Source: Flavivirga abyssicola
GTDB lineage: Bacteria; Bacteroidota; Bacteroidia; Flavobacteriales; Flavobacteriaceae
DNA: 64,000 bases
Assembly (NCBI RefSeq): GCF_030540775.2
Contig: NZ_CP141266.1
Location: 1,599,001-1,663,000, forward strand
Direction: 5' to 3'
Part shown: positions 42,230-50,236 of the stretch, in pieces
How positions within the stretch are numbered: the first letter of the stretch is position 1
Layout of the letters: every line of letters starts with the position of its first letter
Translations under genes and position numbers: made by a program
The notes under the pieces: model-generated
Told to the model about the DNA's origin: nothing
The model's input: the letters and a program-made list of their open reading frames with translations, nothing else
Databases searched by the model: none

Positions 42230-45200
42230 TTAAAAACTTGCGTTAAGGTTTAATGTTAAGGTTCTAGGTAAAGGAATAAGTGTGTTCCCAGGGTCTACAT
42301 TCCACTTATTAAAATCCCAGACATATACATTATCCAATTGGAGTCCCATTTTTAAACTATTGAGCTTAATTTTCTTTAAAAATTTGCTTGGAAGCGCGTA
42401 AATCAGACTTACTTGACTTAACCTAATATGAGAAGCATCATCAACAAAACGATTTATAAACGGGTAATTTTGATAGCCTATGGAGTTCGCATTCCCCGCA
42501 CTAGGAACTGCGGGTATAGACGTTATATTTTCATCACCGGGATTTTGCCACCTTTGATTAAAGTCATTAGCTACATTTATAATAGCATTCCTACCTCCGG
42601 GGATATAGGTTTGAACTGCTCCAAACCCATTATCTGTATAGCGAAATACATGACCTGCCCTAAAGTTGGTAATGGCACGTAGGGTGAAATTATTATAAGA
42701 AAAATTATTAATCCATGAGCCATAATACTTAGGTATAAGCGTACCTTCTCTCTTTAAATCTGATACTGTAAAGGTATCTGATGTTACATTAGGGCTAGTA
42801 AAATTAAAGTCTAAAATTTCGTTATTCCTATTTAAAAATTGTGGCGCCCCATTTTTGTCCAAATTAGCGTATCTATAGCTATAAATTGTAGAAAGAGCTT
42901 CCCCTTGAATAGTAGCTGATCCATTTATATAACTGCTTATCCTATCTTGATCAATATCTACCTTAGTGAGTTTATTTTCGTTTATACTCAAATTAAAAGT
43001 AGAACCATACAAGAACCCTTTATCTGTTCCAAGGTTAAGATTAAGACGTATATCCAGTCCTTCATTGGAAAGTTCGCCAGCGTTTAATAGAAATTGAGAA
43101 ACCCCTAGAGTAGGATTAAGAGCAACATCTGCTAAAAGATCTTCACTATTACTTTTATAATACTCTATGCTTCCTTCTAAAACATTATTGAAAATCCCAA
43201 AATCAAGACCCACATTAATAGTCTTTGTTTTTTCCAATCTTAGTAAAGGGTTAGGCAGGTTACTAATGGTTGCGGCTCTATTAATGAAAGCTCCATTTTG
43301 CTGAAAAATAGATGCCTGCAAGAAGGGACCTGCACTTCTATCCACATTCCCATTAGTACCAAAACTTGCTCTAAGTTGCAGGTCATTAAAAATATCATGT
43401 ATAGGAAAAAGGTCGTTAGATATATTCCACTTCGCTCCAATTGAGTATAATGGGACATTACGAAACTCTTTAGAGGCCCCAAAAAGATTGGTATCATCTA
43501 AACGAGTACTTGCAGATATGGTATAATTATCATTAAAAGTATATCCAAGATTTGCAAAATAGGATATAAAGCGATTTTCTACAAAAGCCCCTCTAGCTAA
43601 GGATGGAATCCGTTGATTTGAAGTAAGTACGACATCTGAATAGAAATTTCTGTAATTTGTTCTAAAATCAGGGTCTATAGAGAGCAAGGTTTGATTATCA
43701 AAACCATATCTCCTGTCTCTGTCAACCTCATTTATCGTCAATCTAGCTTCATAGCCAGCAATAGCCGTGATTTTATGAAGCGCATTATTAAAACTAGCAT
43801 CATAATTAAACTGCCCTCTAAAAGCATGCGAAATCTGCTTTCCTAAAGATACATCCAAAATGCTTCCTTGAGGTATTGGAAAATCTGTTACTGTTGAAGT
43901 TGCTCTATCAATTTGCGAGAATAGATTTACTCTACTTCGAGTCACAAATGTATTTTCGTTGTAAAGGTTTCTTTGTTCTGTAGCTCCCAACTCATATTGA
44001 TAGGTAAGTGATAGGTCCAAATCTTTATATATTTCGTAGTCTACAGCTGCTTGTAATCTTAGCGCTACTCGATTAAGCTCATTGTTAGCATTATCATATT
44101 CTTGAAGTAGATTGTATGTAAAAGGGTATAATGCTCCTCTACTCTGTAAAAATTGAGAAAACGCATTACTAGCACCTCCCACCATAGGAAAATAACTTCC
44201 GTCTGCCTCTAAAAGACGATTGGTAAAGGCAAAATTACCTAAAAAAGCCGTTGGAGAAATTCCTCTATCAAGTAATGAAATACCATCGTTAGGATCGTTT
44301 GGAGGTAAGTTTTGTCTAATTTGCGAAAAATTAACAATAAATCTAGCTTTGAGTTTATCCGTTATGTCTAAAGAATTTCTAAAATTACTAATGAATTGAT
44401 TAGAATTGTTACTTATGGTATTGTTTTGATTAGTATTAAATGTTATAGATGCTCGATAGTCCTGTTTTTCGCTACCCCCAGAAATGGCAAGGTTATATTG
44501 GTTCCAAATAGGTTGCCTTAAAACTTTTTTACTATACTCGCGCCTTACATCCCTTAATGAAAATTGGTTTAACAAAGCATTTACTTGACTCTGAGTAAGG
44601 TCGCCTCTCTCTTGCAATAAAAGTGTTTCAATAACCGGGTCTAATTGAAAAAGTTCTCTTGCTCTAAAAACATTATCTCCAGTAAATAATTCTTGGATTC
44701 CGTAATTATCATTTTGAGTTTCAAAAAGTGCCCTTTGATAATTAATTTGCGTGCTGGTATCTCCAAGGTTATTATCAAAAAGGTCCTGTTTTTCTGTAAT
44801 CCCTAAATTCAAAGAAGCTTCTATTAAAGTTTTAGCATTTCTTGAACCTTTTTTAGTTACAATAACAATAACACCATTAGCTGCACGTATACCCCAAATA
44901 GATGCTGCTGCTGCATCTCTTAAAACGGATATGCTTTCTACATCATTTGGATTGATATTGCTTATTGAAAGTTCCGTTGGCAAGCCGTCAACAACAATTA
45001 AAGGTGCTGTGCTTGCATTTATAGAACTTAAACCTCTTACAATGATACCATTGTTTTGACTAAATAATATCCCTGGAATCTCATCAGATATTTTTGATAG
45101 AATATTTTGGTCAATCTTATTTTCCAGTATTTCTTGCTTTACTCTTCCAAAAGAGCCTGTTACTCTTTCTTTTTCGATAGCTTGGTATCCTGTATAAACC

Positions 45201-45835
45201 AGATTTACACTATCAAGATCTAATGTTGTAGGAATCATTTTAACATGATAGGTATCTTCTTCGGTTATTTCAACCTCAGCATCAAGATATCCTAGATAAC
45301 TGAATACTAAAAAGTTGCCCTTTGAGGCTTGTATCGAGTATTTACCGTCAAAATCTGAAATGGTTCCTTTTTGAGTTCCTGATATTAAAACCGTAACTCC
45401 AGCCAACGGAATATTATTTTCATCTGTAATAATACCTGATATTGATTTTTGAACAGCCTCTTGAGGTTTTTGGGGCTCGACTTTAAGGACTATTTGATTT
45501 TCAAGTATTTTAAATTTAACATTAGTAGACTTGAAAAGACGTTTAAGAACCATATATAAAGGTTCTTTGTCTGTACTTATTGAAATTTTTCTATTTAAAT
45601 TAACGCTTTTTATATTGTATAAAAACCGGTAATCAGTCATATTTTCAATCTCATCAAAAGCCTTTTCCACAGTAACATTATCTAAATCAAGGCTAACTTT
45701 TACATTTTGTCCAAAACTACTGGCATATATTTGGAAAAAGGAGATTAAAAAAAAGAAATAAGTAAGTTTCATTTTTAGGTCGGGGTTTAATAGCAAAAAG
45801 CAAACACGCCCAGTGTTTTTGAAAGTTTTTTTCAT
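42230..45835 (-). CDS. SusC/RagA family TonB-dependent outer-membrane transporter with STN domain
   Basis: 1201 residues. A signal region precedes an N-terminal STN domain (about 45-115, VSLDLDNVTVEKAFDEIENMTDYRF), then a carboxypeptidase-regulatory-like domain (about 130-215), the plug (about 225-335, with ISVLRDAAAASIWGIRAANGVIVIVTKKG) and a 22-strand barrel to the aromatic C-terminus LNLNASF. The STN domain is the part that signals through FecR in such systems, consistent with the fecR gene just upstream. The long N-terminal start with MKLTYFFF at 22 is usual for SusC. Confidence 0.95.
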   Translation of the reverse strand: MKKTFKNTGRVCFLLLNPDLKMKLTYFFFLISFFQIYASSFGQNVKVSLDLDNVTVEKAFDEIENMTDYRFLYNIKSVNLNRKISISTDKEPLYMVLKRLFKSTNVKFKILENQIVLKVEPQKPQEAVQKSISGIITDENNIPLAGVTVLISGTQKGTISDFDGKYSIQASKGNFLVFSYLGYLDAEVEITEEDTYHVKMIPTTLDLDSVNLVYTGYQAIEKERVTGSFGRVKQEILENKIDQNILSKISDEIPGILFSQNNGIIVRGLSSINASTAPLIVVDGLPTELSISNINPNDVESISVLRDAAAASIWGIRAANGVIVIVTKKGSRNAKTLIEASLNLGITEKQDLFDNNLGDTSTQINYQRALFETQNDNYGIQELFTGDNVFRARELFQLDPVIETLLLQERGDLTQSQVNALLNQFSLRDVRREYSKKVLRQPIWNQYNLAISGGSEKQDYRASITFNTNQNNTISNNSNQFISNFRNSLDITDKLKARFIVNFSQIRQNLPPNDPNDGISLLDRGISPTAFLGNFAFTNRLLEADGSYFPMVGGASNAFSQFLQSRGALYPFTYNLLQEYDNANNELNRVALRLQAAVDYEIYKDLDLSLTYQYELGATEQRNLYNENTFVTRSRVNLFSQIDRATSTVTDFPIPQGSILDVSLGKQISHAFRGQFNYDASFNNALHKITAIAGYEARLTINEVDRDRRYGFDNQTLLSIDPDFRTNYRNFYSDVVLTSNQRIPSLARGAFVENRFISYFANLGYTFNDNYTISASTRLDDTNLFGASKEFRNVPLYSIGAKWNISNDLFPIHDIFNDLQLRASFGTNGNVDRSAGPFLQASIFQQNGAFINRAATISNLPNPLLRLEKTKTINVGLDFGIFNNVLEGSIEYYKSNSEDLLADVALNPTLGVSQFLLNAGELSNEGLDIRLNLNLGTDKGFLYGSTFNLSINENKLTKVDIDQDRISSYINGSATIQGEALSTIYSYRYANLDKNGAPQFLNRNNEILDFNFTSPNVTSDTFTVSDLKREGTLIPKYYGSWINNFSYNNFTLRAITNFRAGHVFRYTDNGFGAVQTYIPGGRNAIINVANDFNQRWQNPGDENITSIPAVPSAGNANSIGYQNYPFINRFVDDASHIRLSQVSLIYALPSKFLKKIKLNSLKMGLQLDNVYVWDFNKWNVDPGNTLIPLPRTLTLNLNASF

Positions 45836-45887
45836 ATTTTTGAGTGTTAGTAAGTAATAAAATTTATTTTATTGCTTCATTTATTAG

Positions 45888-45914
45888 CCGAGAGATGGTT
45901 CCAGCATCTCTCGG
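45888..45914 (-). promoter_or_regulatory. Hairpin between fecR and susC
   Basis: Stem CCGAGAGATG/CATCTCTCGG with a 7-nt loop, 4 bp after the fecR stop and 52 bp before susC. On the minus strand it is not followed by a T-run, so it may protect or attenuate the mRNA between the regulator and the abundant transporter cistron; the T-run is on the opposite strand, where it could stop antisense transcription. Confidence 0.6.
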
Positions 45915-45918
45915 TTTT

Positions 45919-47073
45919 TTATTTTACGTTTATAGTAATTTTATTTTTAGTGATTTTATAATTAAACCCATAGGCTTCACTGAAATAGAGAATAATTTGT
46001 TCAATCGTTTTATCCCTAAAAGTTGCTGTAAATTTTTCTTGACCTAATGTTTCATCATAGCCAATTATAATAACATTGTAGCTTCGTTCTAACTTCTTAA
46101 CAATTTGAGTAAAGGATTCGCTCTTAAATAAAAGCGCTCCTTGACGCCAACTTGTATAATATTTGGTATTTACCGTTTTTTTACTGATCGTCTTTAGTTT
46201 TTTGTTAAAAGATGATTGCTCGTTAGGTGTTAAAAAAACAGCTTCATGCTCGCTTGATATATCATAAACCTTAACAGAACCTTCTTCAAGGGTTGTTTCA
46301 ATAGTAGCATCTTCAGCATAAGAAGATATATTGAACTCCGTACCTAAAACTTCTATATTAAGGTTATCTGCATTAACAATAAATTTATGGTTTGCATCAT
46401 GGGTGACATCAAAATATGCTTCCCCTTCAAGGTAAACTTGCCTAGGTTGGTCTTTTAAAAAGTTAACAGGATATTTTAAAGTAGTACCAGCGTTTAAATC
46501 TACTTTTGTGCCATCAGAAAGCGCAACTTGAAATGTCTTTCCATGTGGAACACATAACGTATTGTACGTCGTGGTTTGAGTTATATTATTAACATAACTT
46601 AACTTATCATTACTTAAGTAACCTATTGTTGTATGGTTACCCCCTACAATACTATCATTTTCTTTACCCGTAATAAGTTGTTTTTGCCCATTACCTAAAA
46701 TAAGTTCAATATTTTTTTCTGGAACCTCAACTAAGCTAGAGGGTCTGTTTTGGTCTGTTTTGGTGACATACCATAAAGACGTTAAACACAATAATAAAAC
46801 TGCAGCAGCTGCGTATTGGTATATCCTTTTAGGAAATTTCCGTGACTTGTTTTTATTGCCTTCTATAGCTTTTATCGCTTTAGATAACGCACTATCTGTA
46901 TCAAAATCTTTGTCTATATTTTTAAATAAGTAATCATCTTTAATGGCTTCCTTAAAAAAAATTATATTTTCTTTTTTTGAAAGTAGTATTTCAAGTGCTG
47001 TAGATTCTTCTTTGGTAAGTTTCCCTTCTAAAAACTTATTTGTTAAAAGAACTATGTCGGGTAATTTGGTCAT
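45919..47073 (-). CDS. FecR family anti-sigma factor (SusC-linked)
   Basis: 384 residues. A cytoplasmic N-terminus (1-85) is followed by a membrane helix (about 87-105, YQYAAAAVLLLCLTSLWYV), the periplasmic FecR domain (about 170-270, VPHGKTFQVALSDGTKVDLNAGTTLKYPV) and the C-terminal DUF4974/STN-like domain (SFTQIVKKLERSYNVIIIGYDETLGQEKFTATF). It relays the transporter signal to an ECF sigma factor. The only adjacent sigma gene is divergent at 47183, 109 bp away. It heads the susC-susD transcript. Confidence 0.93.
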   Translation of the reverse strand: MTKLPDIVLLTNKFLEGKLTKEESTALEILLSKKENIIFFKEAIKDDYLFKNIDKDFDTDSALSKAIKAIEGNKNKSRKFPKRIYQYAAAAVLLLCLTSLWYVTKTDQNRPSSLVEVPEKNIELILGNGQKQLITGKENDSIVGGNHTTIGYLSNDKLSYVNNITQTTTYNTLCVPHGKTFQVALSDGTKVDLNAGTTLKYPVNFLKDQPRQVYLEGEAYFDVTHDANHKFIVNADNLNIEVLGTEFNISSYAEDATIETTLEEGSVKVYDISSEHEAVFLTPNEQSSFNKKLKTISKKTVNTKYYTSWRQGALLFKSESFTQIVKKLERSYNVIIIGYDETLGQEKFTATFRDKTIEQIILYFSEAYGFNYKITKNKITINVK

Positions 47074-47182
47074 ATTTCCTGTTTGTTTTCAATGCTATGA
47101 CAAAAAAGATTTTTTCAACCCTTACTATGAGACCATGTTTTTTTACTTTATTTGTAATTTCATGGTATTTTGAAATCCAAGA

Positions 47183-47773
47183 ATGACTGATTTTAGAGAC
47201 AATAACAGTTTATTAGTAAAACGATTACGATTAGGCGATAAAGATGCTTACACGCAGATTTATAAAATTTATTATGCCAAATTATGCCGTTATGTATACT
47301 CGCTTTCTAACAATGCAAGTCTTGCCGAGGATATCGTTCAAGAACAACTTATGCACTTGTGGCTAAAGCGAGAAACACATACCATAATCTCATTAAATGC
47401 TTACTTATACAGATCTGTTTACAATAAATATATTAGTTTTTGTAATGCTGAAAAACGTCAACTTTCATTAAAAGAAAAACTACGTATGGAAGCTATAATT
47501 GAAGTTGAAAGTTCAGAAGGTGCTGTTAATCAAGAAAGATTAAATGCTTTAAAAAACATTATAGATAACCTGCCCCAAAAAAGAAAAGAAATATTCATAC
47601 TAAGTAAGCTTAAAAACTATGAGTATAAAGAAATTGCCTCGATGAAAAATATTTCTGAACGTACTGTTGAAAGTCAAATAAGAAAAGCTTTAATTACGAT
47701 CCGTCATGAGGTTTCACAACTAAAGTTATTCAAAAACCTATCCTTTTTCTTCTTTATAAACCCTTTTTTTTAA
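47183..47773 (+). CDS. ECF sigma factor shared by two FecR proteins
   Basis: 196 residues. Region 2 is around residues 25-95 (LSNNASLAEDIVQEQLMHLWLKRE) and region 4 around 130-185 (LPQKRKEIFILSKLKNYEYKEIASMKNISERTVESQIRKALITI). It ends in a Phe-rich tail. The gene sits between two fecR genes, one divergent (45919-47073) and one co-directional (47835-48983). This arrangement makes it the likely sole regulator of both the SusC/SusD and the peptidase branches. Confidence 0.93.
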   Translation: MTDFRDNNSLLVKRLRLGDKDAYTQIYKIYYAKLCRYVYSLSNNASLAEDIVQEQLMHLWLKRETHTIISLNAYLYRSVYNKYISFCNAEKRQLSLKEKLRMEAIIEVESSEGAVNQERLNALKNIIDNLPQKRKEIFILSKLKNYEYKEIASMKNISERTVESQIRKALITIRHEVSQLKLFKNLSFFFFINPFF

Positions 47774-47834
47774 AAAAACCACTTTTCAAGTAACACTGTT
47801 TTGTTTTTAAGTTGTTTTACTTATAAACAATGGT

Positions 47835-48983
47835 TTGGATTCTACAAAAACTGCAATAATAAAATTAAGAAAGATACTTGATGCTTTTTTTGAAACAGAT
47901 AAAAAAGATCCATTTAAGAAAGAAGATGTGGAATATCTTGAATCTGTAATTTCTAAATATGAACTCTTCGATACCATTGATTCTAAAAAAGGCTGGACCA
48001 AATTTGAACAAAAAATTGAAGCATCACAAAGTACCCTTCAAAAACCTCACTTACGTGTTTATCGTTCTTTTTTAAAATATGCCGCAATAGCTATTGGTGT
48101 TTCTTTCGCTGTATTCTTTTTTAAGAAAGATCAAGCAATAAAAAACAATACACCACTAGTCGAAACACACAAATCTCAAGAAACCGTAACACTTAACACT
48201 TTAGGGGGCATTTCTAAAAACCTCGATATCTCTAAAAAGGATACCATAACCAATGCTAATGGGCAAATTATTGCTATTCAAAATGGGAAGGAAATATTCT
48301 ATAATACAATAACGCATACCCCTCAAAAAGAAAATTTAATACACGTATTAGAAGTTCCTAATGGGAAAACTTTTAAAATCGTACTCTCTGACGGAACAAA
48401 AGTATATTGTGACGCTGGAACGAGATTACAATTTCCAGTAAAATTTCCAGAACAGGGCGAACGAAGAATTAGTTTATCCGGACAAGCTTTTTTTGATGTA
48501 GTTAGTGATGCTAAAAATCCATTTATTGTCAATACAAAGAACATGGTTGTACACGTATTAGGAACACAATTTAATATGTCTGCTTATAATAATAGTAATA
48601 ACACCCAAACAACACTGGTAGAAGGTCTTATAAAAATTCATTTAAAAAACACCAATGCCTCTAAACTAATTAGTCTTCTTCCTGGACAAATGGCTATTTA
48701 TAATGAGCAATCAAAAAGAATGCATATAAAAACGGTTAACACTTATGATTATACAGCGTGGATGTCTAAAAAACTTGTTTTTAAAGAGACCTCTTTTTCT
48801 TCCATCTTAAAAATATTAGAGCGTAAATTCAATGTCACTATAATAAATCAAAACAATACCATAGGACATGAAGTCTTTACGGCAAAATTTACCAACGAAA
48901 CCTTGGAACAAATACTAAATACTTTCAAAATAGATAATGATCTTTCCTATACTATAAAAAATGATCAGGTAATAATCCGATAA
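47835..48983 (+). CDS. FecR family anti-sigma factor (peptidase-linked)
   Basis: 382 residues with the same plan as the divergent FecR: cytoplasmic N-terminus (1-82), membrane helix (about 80-98), FecR domain (VPNGKTFKIVLSDGTKVYCDAGTRLQFPVKFPEQGERRISLSGQAFFDV) and C-terminal DUF4974 domain (FKETSFSSILKILERKFNVTIINQNNTIG). The start is the TTG at 47835 (MDSTKTAIIKLRK); a nearby ATG at 47830 is out of frame. It is followed after 12 bp by the thiol-disulfide lipoprotein gene. Confidence 0.92.
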   Translation: MDSTKTAIIKLRKILDAFFETDKKDPFKKEDVEYLESVISKYELFDTIDSKKGWTKFEQKIEASQSTLQKPHLRVYRSFLKYAAIAIGVSFAVFFFKKDQAIKNNTPLVETHKSQETVTLNTLGGISKNLDISKKDTITNANGQIIAIQNGKEIFYNTITHTPQKENLIHVLEVPNGKTFKIVLSDGTKVYCDAGTRLQFPVKFPEQGERRISLSGQAFFDVVSDAKNPFIVNTKNMVVHVLGTQFNMSAYNNSNNTQTTLVEGLIKIHLKNTNASKLISLLPGQMAIYNEQSKRMHIKTVNTYDYTAWMSKKLVFKETSFSSILKILERKFNVTIINQNNTIGHEVFTAKFTNETLEQILNTFKIDNDLSYTIKNDQVIIR

Positions 48984-48995
48984 AAAACTTGTAAC

Positions 48996-50222
48996 ATGAA
49001 ACATAAAAATATCAAAACCATAACTGCCTTTTTAATTGGTTTAGTTATTATATCAGGAGTAACTATCTCTTGTAACAAAAAAAAGAACAAAGAACAGGAT
49101 GTTGTTAAAGACAACACTACAGCCTCTATAACAGGGAGTATTTTAGGGAATGTTAACGGACATAGTATTTCTATGACTGAAATTAATGAGGGTATAGATA
49201 ACGAAAGCATTGACACGATAAGTACTGTAAGTTTAAAAGATGGAAAATTTTCGTTTGACAATATAAAAGTGGATGATCCTAGGGCTGTAAAACTTACCTT
49301 TGGAGATACTATTAATACCGTTGTGTTTTTAGAGCCCGGAACTATTAACGTAGAGATTTATCCCAGAGATACTATTTTCACCGAATATTTTACAGGAACA
49401 GAAGTAAGATCAAAAAGATCTGGAACTATAAATAACGTACTTTTTACACAATACAGAGACCAAAGACATAAGGTATTAACGTCTCCTGAATTTATAGACG
49501 TAAGAGCTTTAGATAAAACGTCATTTGCCCTCTATACAGATTTTGATTTGCTGAATAAACAAATGCGTCAATTTAAGTCTAAATCCTATAGAAGAGATTC
49601 CATACTTATAAAAATCAAGAAAGACTTCATTATAGAACATAAAGACAAAATGGTATCTCCTTATATCGTTCTTTTTGAAGATTATCGTTTTGATGATGTC
49701 TTTGAAACTAAAGAGATTATTGACTTTTTTGATGCTTACGATAAAAGTTTAGATGGTAATAGATACTATGAAAGCATGGAAAGGTACGTAACTGCCTCAA
49801 GAAATACTGCTATTGGTATTACCTTGGCAGATTTTGCACTTAAAAACAGAAATGGCGAAACCATAAGCCTATCATCTTTTAGAGATAAATATGTTTTAAT
49901 AGATTTTTGGGCCTATTGGTGTACCCCTTGTATTGCTGCTTTTCCCCATTTAGAAAAACTTCGCGAAAAATATAAAGCAGAAGACTTTGAAATTCTGGGG
50001 ATCTCTTCAGACCCAAATCATGAGCAATGGATTAAAGCTTTAGATAAGCATAAACCTTCATGGACTCAAGTTATTGATAATAAAGAGAAAACAGTATCTA
50101 AACAATTCAATATTGCCAAATTGCCAACCACTTTTTTAGTAGATAAAGAAGGAAAAGTAATGGCTATAGATCTTTATGCAGAAGATTTGGATAATGAATT
50201 AGAAACTATTTTTGGTCATTAA
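48996..50222 (+). CDS. TlpA-like thiol-disulfide lipoprotein with N-terminal DUF4369
   Basis: 408 residues with a lipoprotein-type signal (lipobox TISC near residue 26), a DUF4369-like N-terminal domain (about 40-140, ITGSILGNVNGHSISM) and a thioredoxin-fold C-terminus (about 270-408). The active site is WCTPC (around residue 308), with a conserved cis-Pro region KLPTTFLVDKEG. It should reduce or isomerise disulfides in the periplasm, perhaps of imported cystine-containing peptides. It is co-transcribed with fecR and the M16 peptidase, 14 bp before the latter. Confidence 0.9.
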   Translation: MKHKNIKTITAFLIGLVIISGVTISCNKKKNKEQDVVKDNTTASITGSILGNVNGHSISMTEINEGIDNESIDTISTVSLKDGKFSFDNIKVDDPRAVKLTFGDTINTVVFLEPGTINVEIYPRDTIFTEYFTGTEVRSKRSGTINNVLFTQYRDQRHKVLTSPEFIDVRALDKTSFALYTDFDLLNKQMRQFKSKSYRRDSILIKIKKDFIIEHKDKMVSPYIVLFEDYRFDDVFETKEIIDFFDAYDKSLDGNRYYESMERYVTASRNTAIGITLADFALKNRNGETISLSSFRDKYVLIDFWAYWCTPCIAAFPHLEKLREKYKAEDFEILGISSDPNHEQWIKALDKHKPSWTQVIDNKEKTVSKQFNIAKLPTTFLVDKEGKVMAIDLYAEDLDNELETIFGH

Positions 50223-50236
50223 AAACAATCTTCACA

